In this document: positions 35,072 through 43,983 of the stretch, one piece after another | Position numbering within the stretch: position 1 is the first letter of the stretch | How the letters are laid out: every line of letters begins with the position of its first letter | NCBI RefSeq assembly: GCF_005222675.1 | Contig: NZ_STGE01000012.1 | Coordinates: 124,001-188,000, forward strand | DNA: 64,000 bases | From: Mycolicibacterium sp. CR10 | GTDB taxonomy: Bacteria; Actinomycetota; Actinomycetes; Mycobacteriales; Mycobacteriaceae | Direction: 5' to 3' | Program-made: the position numbers and the translations under genes | The notes under the pieces: generated by a model | What the model was told of the DNA's origin: nothing | Databases searched by the model: none | What the model saw: only the letters and a program-made list of their open reading frames with translations

Positions 35072-36820
35072 CTACCCCTTCTTAGGCTTGTACTCGAAGA
35101 CCACGGTGTCGTCGCCGTCGACGACCCTCGTCCAGTCGGGCGTTCGGGACAGCAGGTCGACCAGGCTCGGCACAAAGGTCGGCCGATACCATCCGAGATA
35201 CTCGCCGTAGGCCTTCACCTGGTGCGGGATCACCACATAGAGCGCCCGGGCCCGGCCATTCTGCGGGAACGTCGCCTCGATGTTCTCGACGTCCTGCGGG
35301 GTGGCGAAATCCCTGTGCATCAGGGTTTTCCGAACTCCGTCGAACACCGAATCGTAGGCGGGGTCCTGCAGCCGGACCCGGACGGCGGCCGCCGTGGATC
35401 CTTCCGGCCACCCGACGTTCTGGGCGAGGCTGCCGATGACGTACTTGCCTTCTGTCGCTGCCAGGAGCTGCCTGCTGTGCTCGACCTGCGCGCGGCTGAC
35501 GGTGACGTAGCTCCAGCCCGCGTAGTAGCCCTGCAGGCCCACGGCGCCGCACCCGATGATCACCAGACCCGTGGCGACACAGCCGATTGACTTGAGCCAG
35601 ACGTGCTGCAGGTCCATCGCCCACACCGCCCCGATGGCGACCAGCGCGGCGCAGCCCGCGATGCCATAGAGGAACACCCGGATGATCGCCTCCCCGCCGT
35701 AGTCCTGGCCTGCCAGGATCACCACCGGTGAGAACGCCATGATGCCCAGGCCCCACGGGGATCCGCCGCGCCGCCAGATGACGATGAGGCAGACCGCCGC
35801 CAGTGCCCACAGTCCGACGAACATGCCGCGCTCCAGCAGCAGCGTGAACTCGCGGCCGACCGAGCCCGGCGCCTCCGCGACGACGGTGCTGTTCTTGAGG
35901 GGGTTGAACCCGCTGAAGACGTCGAACTTCGCCGCCCGGTTGAGACGGGGAACGACGTACACCGCCAGGATCACGCCATAGGCCAGCGGCAGCCATCGCG
36001 GTCGCATCTGCTTGAACACCGCCAGCGCCACGAGAACGAAGAACACCCAGAACGGGGTGAGCTGGTGCGTCGCCGCGAGGACGGCCAGTAGCGGTAGGGC
36101 CATGTAGCCGGCGACGACGTTCTTCTTGGAATACAGAATGAGGCTCATGATCGCCAGCGTGAGCACCAGCGCCGCGGCCTGCGGCGAATAGTAGTCCTGT
36201 CCAGTCCAATTCATCACGACGGCGAGCATCGCGGCCACCAGTGCCGCCCTCAGCGAGAATCCTGCGCTCATCACCAGGGTGCCGACGAGAATCGAGATCA
36301 ACACCGTGGACGCCGGCGCGAACCAGTGCGCCACCGTCAGCGGATCGACACCGCCGACCGAGCTGAACCAGGCCATCCAGGAGAAGAAGCTGGGCCAGTC
36401 GCCGTAGATCTGCACGTTCGGGGACGCGTGGCCCTGAATCATGTAGTCGGCGATGCCGATGTGCTTGTACGTCCAGACATACAAGGGCATCTCGGTCAGC
36501 AGGGTGGCCGTCACCCTGTACACCAGGATGACGACACCGATCGCGAGCACCGCCGGCAGCGTGCGGTGCGACACGATGGCCCAGACGAAAGCGACGATGG
36601 TCGCCACCGCACTCGCCAGCAGCACCACGCCACCCCTGGTCGCCACCAGCCCGTAGTCACCGACAGTGACATCGCCGAGCAGGGTCAGCGCGACCACCCA
36701 CAGACCCAGGGCCACCACGAGCAGCGCCCCGGGGCCGTAAGAGCTTGGCCATGAACGCTTCCCGGTAGTCTCCTGCGAGGCCTCCTCGCCCGAGGGCAGC
36801 CGAACCTGGACCGTCACCAT
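35072..36820 (-). CDS. Polytopic membrane protein, putative polysaccharide polymerase/GT-C-like
   Basis: 582 aa from ATG 36820 (GGGGG upstream), overlapping the upstream gene by 7 bp. About 12-13 membrane helices, then a C-terminal extracytoplasmic domain (about 450-582, with VSRAQVEHSRQLLAA and DWTRVVDGDDTVVFEYK). A large first periplasmic loop carries YGDWPSFFSWMAWFSSVGG. The layout is like GT-C glycosyltransferases or Wzy-type polymerases. Block II has a flippase but no other Wzy candidate, so this may be its polymerase; that is inference. Confidence 0.65.
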   Translation of the reverse strand: MVTVQVRLPSGEEASQETTGKRSWPSSYGPGALLVVALGLWVVALTLLGDVTVGDYGLVATRGGVVLLASAVATIVAFVWAIVSHRTLPAVLAIGVVILVYRVTATLLTEMPLYVWTYKHIGIADYMIQGHASPNVQIYGDWPSFFSWMAWFSSVGGVDPLTVAHWFAPASTVLISILVGTLVMSAGFSLRAALVAAMLAVVMNWTGQDYYSPQAAALVLTLAIMSLILYSKKNVVAGYMALPLLAVLAATHQLTPFWVFFVLVALAVFKQMRPRWLPLAYGVILAVYVVPRLNRAAKFDVFSGFNPLKNSTVVAEAPGSVGREFTLLLERGMFVGLWALAAVCLIVIWRRGGSPWGLGIMAFSPVVILAGQDYGGEAIIRVFLYGIAGCAALVAIGAVWAMDLQHVWLKSIGCVATGLVIIGCGAVGLQGYYAGWSYVTVSRAQVEHSRQLLAATEGKYVIGSLAQNVGWPEGSTAAAVRVRLQDPAYDSVFDGVRKTLMHRDFATPQDVENIEATFPQNGRARALYVVIPHQVKAYGEYLGWYRPTFVPSLVDLLSRTPDWTRVVDGDDTVVFEYKPKKG

Positions 36821-37197
36821 GATCGACCCCCACCGACGATCGGGTGGCCCAGTGTCCGCAACCGCAGTAGCCCGCTGCCGCCGACGACGCCGCCGATCCC
36901 CAGCACGAACAACAGTGGATGCCAGAACTGCAGCCAGGCCATCACGACCGAGAAGGCCATCATCGAGGCGATGCTGATGCCCAGAACCGCCGCGATAGTC
37001 GGTGCCGGGGGAAAGTCCACCCAGCACATCACCGCGCTGCCCACCCCCACGAGCATGAACACGATCAACGGGAACGCCCGCAACACCGGCGGCACCGGCA
37101 GCACCGCCATCCCGCCACACACACCCGCGCACACCGCGACCATGGCGATCACCTCGTCACGGCCGGAAACTGTTCGTAGCCTGTCGATCACCATCAT
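36814..37197 (-). CDS. Small integral membrane protein, unknown function
   Basis: 127 aa from ATG 37197, overlapping the GH16 stop (ATGA). Four predicted helices fill most of the chain (VIAMVAVCAGVCGGMAVL; AFPLIVFMLVGVGSAVMCW; TIAAVLGISIASMMAFSVVM; FVLGIGGVVGGSGLL). No family recognised. It is coupled on both sides to GH16 and the large membrane protein, so it probably works with the latter. Confidence 0.65.
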   Translation of the reverse strand: MMVIDRLRTVSGRDEVIAMVAVCAGVCGGMAVLPVPPVLRAFPLIVFMLVGVGSAVMCWVDFPPAPTIAAVLGISIASMMAFSVVMAWLQFWHPLLFVLGIGGVVGGSGLLRLRTLGHPIVGGGRSW

Positions 37198-37970
37198 GAC
37201 GAACCCCCCTTCACGTTGTACTGACGCACCCAATCCACCCACTGCCGGGCCCCCGCGCCGGCGTCTCCCCCGAAATAGTCGAGCTGCAGACACAAATGCA
37301 TCGGCCGCGGAGGCAGCCGACCCGGGTCGCTGATCAACCACTCCGGCTCCCCGTCGACGTAGTAGATGAGATGTGCCGGAGTCCATTCGACGGCGTAGCT
37401 ATGCCACTGCGTGGCATCGACGGGAATCGAATGGGACTTCTTGGCGCCGGGACCCCAGTGCAGCCAGAACTGGACCTCGTGCCTCGCCGGGTCGATGACC
37501 TCCATGAAGTCGACCTCGCCACCGGCCGGCCAGTCCTCGGCGTCCGGCCACAACAGCGCCAGCGAGTGATAGGACTCCGGTGCGGTCGAGGACCGGGCGC
37601 ACACCTCCCAGCGGCCGTACATCTGGCCGGGAAGCCACCCCATTCCGCCCGAGTTGCCCTTCGAGTCTCCGGTAATCGTCAGCACCCCGTCCGCGACCTC
37701 CATCGCCGCGGGCGTGCGGCGGCCGTTGCCGGCGTGCCCCGGGCCGTCGTAGACGACCCATTCGGAAAGTGCTGCGGCACTGGTGAAGTCGTCGCTGCGA
37801 TTCGGCTCGCCCCAACCCAGTTCGGCGGCCGCGGTATCGGCGCACCGGCCGCTATCCACGGGCGCCGACCCGGTACACGCCGCCAAGATCACGCTGACCG
37901 CACCCCCCACCGCCAGTCCTCGGCCGACCCACCGCGCGCGCCGCATCCACCATGCTGAATCCCCCTCCAC
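37194..37970 (-). CDS. GH16 family glycoside hydrolase lipoprotein
   Basis: 258 aa from GTG 37970, or 250 from ATG 37946; neither has a well spaced ribosome site. The lipobox is ILAAC (Cys32 in the longer reading). The GH16 beta-jelly-roll has the retaining active-site signature GGEVDFMEVID (Glu152, Asp154, Glu157), preceded by YGRWEVCARSS and followed by WHSYAVEWTPAHLIYYVDGE. GH16 enzymes cleave beta-1,3/1,4 glucans or galactans, or transglycosylate. A surface enzyme trimming the block II polymer is likely. It overlaps the next gene by 4 bp. Confidence 0.88.
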   Translation of the reverse strand: MEGDSAWWMRRARWVGRGLAVGGAVSVILAACTGSAPVDSGRCADTAAAELGWGEPNRSDDFTSAAALSEWVVYDGPGHAGNGRRTPAAMEVADGVLTITGDSKGNSGGMGWLPGQMYGRWEVCARSSTAPESYHSLALLWPDAEDWPAGGEVDFMEVIDPARHEVQFWLHWGPGAKKSHSIPVDATQWHSYAVEWTPAHLIYYVDGEPEWLISDPGRLPPRPMHLCLQLDYFGGDAGAGARQWVDWVRQYNVKGGSS

Positions 37971-37979
37971 CGCTGCCGA

Positions 37980-39344
37980 TTACCCGTCGACCGCGGGAAC
38001 GGCACCGACGGTGCTGAGCCGGGGCGGCGGCGTCACATACATGCGCCGACGCAGCCACACCACCACCGGGCCGATCAGCACAAGCGCGCACACCGACTCG
38101 GCCACCAGGTAGGCGACGCCGACACCGGTGACTCCCCAGTGGCGCGTCGCGATCAACGACCCGCCGATGACGATGACCGTCCAGGTGAAGGTCATCGTCA
38201 ACTGCAGGCGCAGTTTGCGTTGCACCCGGGCGAAGCCTTCGTAGGCGGCACCGATCACCGACAGCGGAATGAAAATCGCCGCCAGCATGAGCAGATCCTC
38301 ACCGCCCGCGCGGTATTCGGCACCAACGGCCGACAGCATCACCGGTCCGACGAAGATCAGGCCCGCGCTGCCGACGCAGCCGACCGCGACCAGCATGCGC
38401 ACGGTGCGCCAGGACAGGGCGGGAATCTTATCGGGGTGCGTCGCCGCCTCGGCCACGTACGGACTGACCACCAGATGCACGGTCAGATACAGGGCGCTGA
38501 CGAACTGCCAGGAGATCTGGAAGTACGCGTTCGCAGCGGCGCCGGCCTGGGCCACGACGATCAGCGGCACCACCAGGGCACCGGTCGACAGCATCGTGGT
38601 GATGCCGAACGACGAACCGAAGTAGGACAGGATCTCCCTCCAGGGCGGCAGATCCGGCGTCAGTTGAAAGCGCGGATGGTCTCGGCAGCGACGGCGAAGC
38701 AGCACGAAGACGTAGGCCGCGATCACCGTCGCCGTCACCCCCCATGACGCCACGATCACCGTCGAGGCCGCCGCCGCACCCGCGAGGGCACCCGCTCCGG
38801 CCAGGTATGCCGCGGCCAGCAGCGCCAGGAACTTCCCGATCGCCAGCACGGAGTTCTTCGCCGCCGCCCACCGCGCCACCCCGAGGCCGGCCAGCGCCTT
38901 GTCCTGCAGGATGAAAATGGCTGTGACAGCGACGAACAACGGATACGCCAGCATCACCCAGGTCGAGGTGAACAACGCCTGTCGTGGGCCGAAGACGATG
39001 AGCAGGATTCCGCCGCCCATCGCCACCGCGGCGGCGATCAGGAAGCCGCGCGTCAGCAGGTCACCGGTGCGGTGGCCGGCGATCGGCAGGAAGCGCTCGT
39101 AGAACCTGTCGATGCTGAGCAGCGACAGCGTGGACAGCATCAGCGCGGAGTTGATCAACGCGGCGGCCACACCGACGTCACCAGCCGGGAAGATCCGGGC
39201 GGCGACGCCCCAGAACAGCAGGCCGAGAACGCAGGTCAACCCGTTGGACAGGATCAGCGAGACGGTGTTGGCGTTGAGGTTTGCCTCCGCCGCCAGCTCG
39301 ACTCCCCCCAGCGACCGGGCGCGCAGCCGGCCGGTGAGCATCAT
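37980..39344 (-). CDS. Second Wzx-like polysaccharide flippase
   Basis: 454 aa from ATG 39344, which overlaps the stop of the GT fusion (ATGA). 12-14 helices, with the MOP-type start NANTVSLILSNGLTCVLGLL, WGVAARIFPAGDVGVAAALI and a mid-protein break LPPWREILSYFGSSFG. It is a different subfamily from the block I flippase. It would flip the block II lipid-linked unit. Confidence 0.86.
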   Translation of the reverse strand: MMLTGRLRARSLGGVELAAEANLNANTVSLILSNGLTCVLGLLFWGVAARIFPAGDVGVAAALINSALMLSTLSLLSIDRFYERFLPIAGHRTGDLLTRGFLIAAAVAMGGGILLIVFGPRQALFTSTWVMLAYPLFVAVTAIFILQDKALAGLGVARWAAAKNSVLAIGKFLALLAAAYLAGAGALAGAAAASTVIVASWGVTATVIAAYVFVLLRRRCRDHPRFQLTPDLPPWREILSYFGSSFGITTMLSTGALVVPLIVVAQAGAAANAYFQISWQFVSALYLTVHLVVSPYVAEAATHPDKIPALSWRTVRMLVAVGCVGSAGLIFVGPVMLSAVGAEYRAGGEDLLMLAAIFIPLSVIGAAYEGFARVQRKLRLQLTMTFTWTVIVIGGSLIATRHWGVTGVGVAYLVAESVCALVLIGPVVVWLRRRMYVTPPPRLSTVGAVPAVDG

Positions 39345-41326
39345 CGCGACACCGTGCCCTGCACCCGGCGACGCATCTTGGCGTTCGCGAAGCCCGCCGT
39401 GGTGGCCGCCAGCCCGAAGACCATCGCCGCGGCACGGGCGAACCCGTCGCCGGTCATCGACGTCGACTCCCGCAGCACACCACGCGGGAGAACCTTGGCG
39501 GTGTAGGCCCGCTCGGAGGTCAGCGCCTTGGCGGTGCCGGCGGCGGAGGCGAGTTCCGTGACGACCGCCTTCGACATGCCCTCGTGGTAGCACCGGCGCC
39601 GGAAGTAGCGCAGCGTCACCCTGTCGGACGAGACGTGATGCCGCACCCGGGCGTCCGGATCGAACATGATCCGCGCCGAGGGATTCGCCGCGGCGATGCG
39701 GATACACAGCTCGGTCTCCTCACCACCGACGGGATGCGAGCCGACGCGGCCAACCTCCGACCGGAAACCACCGACCTCGTCGAGCACCGAACGACGCATC
39801 GACATGTTGCAGCCCAGCGGGTTTCGCACCGCAGTCAGCGTGGTGGGCTGACCGACATAGCTGCAGCCGACCACCCAGTCGAACTCGGCCGGCATCCACG
39901 CGGGGCGGGCGCCGTCGGGCCACACCGGTGTCGCGTAGCCACCTACCCCCGCCACCCGGGCGTCGTCGTAGTGCCGCATGAGCGCACTGGCCCAGCCGGG
40001 CTCAGCGGTGGCGTCGTCATCGAGGAACGCGACGACGTCGCCGTATGCCGCGGTGACACCCGCGTTCCTGGCGCCGGACAGCCCACGCTCACGGTCACTC
40101 TCGATCACCATCACCCGGCCCCGGGCTCCGAATCGTTCTTGCGTCAGCGCGTACAGCTCGGGGCAGTGATCGATCACCACGATCACGTCGAGCGCCGCGA
40201 AGTCCTGCGCCAGAGCCGATTCCACCGCGCGGCACAGGTCGTCCCAACGTTGGGTGGTGTAGGCGCAGATGACCGTCGACAACGTCTCAGCTGCCGCCAC
40301 GGCCGTCGCGCCCCCGCTCCCGCTCCCCTCCCCGCCGAAATGGCATTCCGGCAGGCCTCCACTCGCACTTTCGCTGCTGGAATGCCATTTCGGCGGCGAG
40401 CTTGCGCGGCGGGTGCGTTGGGCCACCCGCCATTTCGTCACCCCGAACAGCGCCAGCCGCCGCAGTGTCTGCTCGTGGCAGCGCACCCGCCCACGCAGCA
40501 TGTCGGCGCGGGACAGCTGCCACCGGGGATCGCGCTGCAGTGCGCTGTCGAACGCCAGCGACTGCGCCAGCTGGGTCCGCACCGACGTCAGCCCACTGAT
40601 GGACCCGCCCCGCACCCGAAACGCCGCGTGCGCGGCCGGCACGCCGTAGAAGTCGCCGCAGCCCAGCAGGCGCACCCACAGGTCGAGGTCGCTCATGAAC
40701 GGATAGTCGGCGGTGAAGCCACCGACCCGGTCGAAGTCGGCTTTGCGGAACATTCCCGCCAGCGGGGCACCGACCGGATTGCACCCGCTGTGCACGATCC
40801 TGCGCACCGCACGCTGCGCCGCGACCCGTCCCTGCAGCCCGCCCAGACCGCGGGCGGCGACGATCACCTTGTCGTCGTCGTCGATGAAGTCGCACTTGGC
40901 GGAGACCAGCGAGACTTCCGGCATGGCCTCGAGCACCGCAGCCTGTGCCGCCAGGCACTCCGGCTTGAGGATGTCGTCGGCGCACACCAGCTTGACGAAC
41001 TCGCCGCGCGCGTGCCCGACAGCGAGGTTGAAGTTCTCGACGTAGGGCAGCGTGGCCGCGTTGCGCACGACCCGCAGCCGCGCGTCGTCGATGCCGGCGA
41101 GGATCTCGGCCGTCCCGTCGGAGCTGTTGTTGTCCACGACGACCACCTCGAAGTCGTCGTGGGTCTGCGCGAGAACGGAATCGAGCACCCGCTGCAGATA
41201 CTCCTGCGCCTGATAGGCCGGGATGCACACCGACACTTTCGGCGCCGTGGTCTCGACGGGAGCGGGGGTGTCGCAGAAATCGCAGACCGTGTCTACGGCC
41301 GCCTTCGTGGCATCAGCAGTGGTCAT
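39341..41326 (-). CDS. Fused GT2-GT2 glycosyltransferase with a palindromic element in the linker
   Basis: 661 aa from ATG 41326, overlapping the methyltransferase stop (ATGA). The first GT2 domain (about 30-300) has VSVCIPAYQAQEYLQRVLDS, VVDNNSSDGT and VCADDILKPE. The linker (about 309-340) is coded by a perfect palindrome and includes PPKWHSSSES and LPECHFGG. The second GT2 domain (about 350-600) has STVICAYTTQRWDDLCRAVE, DRERGLSGARNAGV, FLDDDATAEPGW and GGEETELCIR. Each half is a full family-2 enzyme, so the chain probably adds two sugars; the fusion may stem from element insertion removing a stop and start. Confidence 0.85.
   Translation of the reverse strand: MTTADATKAAVDTVCDFCDTPAPVETTAPKVSVCIPAYQAQEYLQRVLDSVLAQTHDDFEVVVVDNNSSDGTAEILAGIDDARLRVVRNAATLPYVENFNLAVGHARGEFVKLVCADDILKPECLAAQAAVLEAMPEVSLVSAKCDFIDDDDKVIVAARGLGGLQGRVAAQRAVRRIVHSGCNPVGAPLAGMFRKADFDRVGGFTADYPFMSDLDLWVRLLGCGDFYGVPAAHAAFRVRGGSISGLTSVRTQLAQSLAFDSALQRDPRWQLSRADMLRGRVRCHEQTLRRLALFGVTKWRVAQRTRRASSPPKWHSSSESASGGLPECHFGGEGSGSGGATAVAAAETLSTVICAYTTQRWDDLCRAVESALAQDFAALDVIVVIDHCPELYALTQERFGARGRVMVIESDRERGLSGARNAGVTAAYGDVVAFLDDDATAEPGWASALMRHYDDARVAGVGGYATPVWPDGARPAWMPAEFDWVVGCSYVGQPTTLTAVRNPLGCNMSMRRSVLDEVGGFRSEVGRVGSHPVGGEETELCIRIAAANPSARIMFDPDARVRHHVSSDRVTLRYFRRRCYHEGMSKAVVTELASAAGTAKALTSERAYTAKVLPRGVLRESTSMTGDGFARAAAMVFGLAATTAGFANAKMRRRVQGTVSR
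40332..40396. repeat. Perfect 18-bp inverted repeat with 29-nt spacer, inside a coding region
   Basis: Left arm 40332-40349 (CCGCCGAAATGGCATTCC) is exactly complementary to 40379-40396. The 65-bp element encodes residues 311-332 of the GT2-GT2 fusion in frame, at the domain junction. A degenerate arm is present at 7536-7556. It looks like a mobile palindromic (REP/MITE-like) element rather than a terminator. Confidence 0.88.
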
Positions 41327-42402
41327 TTCCCGTGCGCCTTCCATCGACCTGCAAGTTCGGGATAGCGCGCCTCGACCTCGGGCAGCAGGTCGGCCAGTGT
41401 CAACAGCACCCGGTCGGGATCGGCCGCCAGAAGCTCGGCCGGTGACACGATCGGGATATCGGTGCCCGGCATCCGCCTGCCCTGCTTGACCGGTGACCCG
41501 TCGGCGACCGCCGTGACCAGTCGCGTGGTGATGCCCGCGCGGCTGAACAGCGCGACCGCCTTCGACGCGGCGGCATAGGCGTACACCGTGTGCCCGGCGG
41601 CCGCCTCGTCCTCGAGCCACCCGCGCAGCTGGTCGACGTCGCGATCCGCCAGCTGCTGAAGGGATCTCAGGCCGTCGGCGGTCGTGATGCCCATGGCCTC
41701 CTCCTTCGCGAGCAGGCGCAGCACCGACTCGTCGGGCTTGACGTCGCCGTGCACCGCGGCCAGCAGCACCGTGCCGCCGTACAGGTCGAACTCCCACAGC
41801 GTGGCGATGCTCATCCCGACATCGCCGAGCAGCCGCGCCAGCGACGTCACCGAGTAGTAGGCGAAGTGTCCGTGGCGCAACGCATTCCACTGGCCCAGCT
41901 CGACGATCGTGACGATCGGCTGATACTGCAGCAGCAGCACCCCGCCGCGGCGGGTGGCTGCGGCACGCCGCTGGAACGAGCGTCGCTGATCAGGTTCGTG
42001 CATGATGCCGAAGCAGTCGAGCACCACGTCGGCGTCCTGGCCTGCCGAGGCGCTGAAGCCGTACTCGGTGACCAGCGGCAACCAGCTGCCGCTGTGGGGG
42101 CTGTCGAACTCGAACACCGTGTCGCCCCGCAGCCAGCCGGCCGCGGCCACCTGCTTGACGGCGATCTCGGCCTGATCCCGCAGCGCCTGCGGCTCCAGAC
42201 CGTGCATCTCCTCCTCGCCGGTGTCGTCGTCGGCCAGTTGCACCAGGCCGCAGGCACCGCACAGTTCGATGGCCAGGCTGTGGCACGCCTCGTCGGCGCC
42301 ACCACCGTCGCCGGCTACCGGAAAGTGATCAGGCGCAGGAACATTCCCGAAATCCAACACCCGGTCGATCCCGGCGTGACCGCACCCCCGACACTCATTC
42401 AT
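41323..42402 (-). CDS. Sugar C-methyltransferase-like protein (zinc-binding N-domain), 1
   Basis: 359 aa. The N-terminal zinc-type motif ECRGCGH and CGACGLVQL gives two Cys pairs, as in the NDP-hexose C-methyltransferase family. The middle part has a weak SAM-binding motif (DTVFEFDSPHSG), and YEF-like HFAYYSVTSLARLLGDVG. The C-terminal domain ends with VYAYAAASKAVALFSRAGI and DIPIVSPAELLA. Compared with 43980-45245 the SAM glycine loop is degenerate, so activity is uncertain. It starts 14 bp from the divergent RmlC-like gene and overlaps the GT fusion by 4 bp. Confidence 0.75.
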   Translation of the reverse strand: MNECRGCGHAGIDRVLDFGNVPAPDHFPVAGDGGGADEACHSLAIELCGACGLVQLADDDTGEEEMHGLEPQALRDQAEIAVKQVAAAGWLRGDTVFEFDSPHSGSWLPLVTEYGFSASAGQDADVVLDCFGIMHEPDQRRSFQRRAAATRRGGVLLLQYQPIVTIVELGQWNALRHGHFAYYSVTSLARLLGDVGMSIATLWEFDLYGGTVLLAAVHGDVKPDESVLRLLAKEEAMGITTADGLRSLQQLADRDVDQLRGWLEDEAAAGHTVYAYAAASKAVALFSRAGITTRLVTAVADGSPVKQGRRMPGTDIPIVSPAELLAADPDRVLLTLADLLPEVEARYPELAGRWKAHGK

Positions 42403-42416
42403 GGCACCATTCCCCT

Positions 42417-42971
42417 ATGCGCATTGATGCGGCCGATCTGGTAGACGTTCTTGTTCTGACGCCGTCGCCCTTCCGGGACGACCGCGGCCTGTTCACGCGG
42501 ACCTTCGACGCCGAACTGTTCGACGCCCACCTCGGGTCGCCGGGCCTGTCGGCGACGTTCCTCCAGGATTCGCAGTCGCGGTCGGTCCAGGGCGTCGTCC
42601 GCGGCATGCACGGACGCTCCGGGCGCGGCGAGGCCAAGCTGGTCCGCTGCGCCAACGGCGCCGTCCTCGACGTGCTGGTCGACATCCGCCGTCACTCCCC
42701 GACCTTCGGCCGGCAGCAGTCGTTCCTGCTCGACGACAACGACTTTCGGCACCTGTACGTCCCGCCGGGGTTCCTGCACGGATTCCAGGCGCTGACCCCC
42801 ACGGCGGATGTCTGCTACCGCATCGACCGACCTCATGACCCCTCCGAGAACCTCGCGGTCGCACACGACGACCCCGACCTGGCGATCGAGTGGCCCCTGC
42901 CCGTCACGATCATCTCGGCGCAGGACGCGCGCGCCCCGCGGTGGGCTGACGTCCTCATACAGCTGCCCTGA
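42417..42971 (+). CDS. RmlC-like nucleotide-sugar 3,5-epimerase
   Basis: 184 aa. Cupin fold with FRDDRGLFTRTF, VRGMHGRSGRGEAKLVRC (His of the R-G-x-H motif), LDVLVDIRRHSPTFG and PPGFLHGFQAL. The usual C-terminal tyrosine segment (TDYY in RmlC) reads IDRPHDPS here, so the catalytic Tyr seems to be replaced; a single-carbon epimerase or changed product is possible. It is the only plus-strand gene inside the minus-strand block II operon; its tail overlaps the SDR gene by 17 bp. Confidence 0.82.
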   Translation: MRIDAADLVDVLVLTPSPFRDDRGLFTRTFDAELFDAHLGSPGLSATFLQDSQSRSVQGVVRGMHGRSGRGEAKLVRCANGAVLDVLVDIRRHSPTFGRQQSFLLDDNDFRHLYVPPGFLHGFQALTPTADVCYRIDRPHDPSENLAVAHDDPDLAIEWPLPVTIISAQDARAPRWADVLIQLP

Positions 42972-43983
42972 CCCAGCGCATCGACTCGTCGAGCAGCTCG
43001 GCCGACCGCAGCCCGTCCAGATGGGCCAGCCGCGTGAACGTCTTCGCGAACGCCTCCCGGGTGAGGCCGAACGACACGTACGCCTCGTACAGTTCGGCCG
43101 CTCCGTCACGCACCGACCAGGTGGCCTCGAATCCGAGAGCCTCCCGGTACTTCGAGAAGTCCACGCGGTAGGAGCGCGGGTCGGCCCCCGCCTCGCCGGT
43201 GATCACCAGCTGCGAGCACGGCACCACCCCGACGACGGTCTCCGCGATCTCGGCGACCGTCAGGTTGTTGGCTTCGGTCCCGACATTGAATGCGGCGCAA
43301 TGGATCTTGTCCACCGGTGCCTCCAACGCGGTCAGGAACGCCGCGGCGATGTCCTCGGCATGCACCAGCGGACGCCACGGGGTGCCGTCCGAGAGCACTC
43401 GGACCTCACCGCTGACGACGGCGTGCCCGACCAGGTTGTTGACGACGATGTCGCCACGCAGCCGGGGTGAGAAGCCGAACGCCGTGGCGTTGCGCAGGAA
43501 CACCGGCGAAAACGAGTCGTCGGCGATCGCGGCGACGTCGTCCTCCACGCGGACCTTGCTCTCCGCGTACGGCGTCACCGGCCGCAGCGCGGCGTCCTCG
43601 GTCACCAGGTCGTCGCCGGCGGCCCCGTACACCGAACAGGTCGACGCGTACAGGAACCGGCGCACCCCCGCCTCTTTGGCCAGCCGGGCCAGCCGGACCG
43701 ACGCGTGATGGTTGATGTCGTAGGTGATCTGCGGCGCCAGCGCACCCAGCGGGTCGTTCGACAGCGCCGCGAGATGCACGACGGCGTCGAAGCCGGCCAA
43801 CTGCTCGACCGACACGTCGCGCAGGTCCTCCCGGATGCCCGGCGGGTCCTGGGGTTCGGGACCCAGCACGCATTCGGCGAACAGGCCCGAGTCCAGGCCG
43901 GTGACGTCGTTGCCGGCCGCCGCCAGAACCGGCACCATCACGGTGCCGAGGTAGCCCTGATGGCCGGTGACAAGGACTTTCAT
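42955..43983 (-). CDS. NAD-dependent epimerase/dehydratase (extended SDR), nucleotide-sugar type
   Basis: 342 aa from ATG 43983, overlapping the methyltransferase stop (ATGA). NAD motif KVLVTGHQGYLGTVMVPVL, VVHLAALSNDPLG, active-site STCSVYG and YAESKVRVEDD (Tyr-x3-Lys). It resembles UDP-glucose 4-epimerase-like or ketoreductase-type SDRs of deoxysugar cassettes and lacks the RfbG signature. In this context it would act on the CDP-sugar made from RfbF product; the exact step is unknown. Confidence 0.85.
   Translation of the reverse strand: MKVLVTGHQGYLGTVMVPVLAAAGNDVTGLDSGLFAECVLGPEPQDPPGIREDLRDVSVEQLAGFDAVVHLAALSNDPLGALAPQITYDINHHASVRLARLAKEAGVRRFLYASTCSVYGAAGDDLVTEDAALRPVTPYAESKVRVEDDVAAIADDSFSPVFLRNATAFGFSPRLRGDIVVNNLVGHAVVSGEVRVLSDGTPWRPLVHAEDIAAAFLTALEAPVDKIHCAAFNVGTEANNLTVAEIAETVVGVVPCSQLVITGEAGADPRSYRVDFSKYREALGFEATWSVRDGAAELYEAYVSFGLTREAFAKTFTRLAHLDGLRSAELLDESMRWVRAAV

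Noticed and set aside
39584..41365. Plus-strand frame of 593 codons
   Set aside because: Antisense to the GT2-GT2 fusion; composition is biased and no motif is found.
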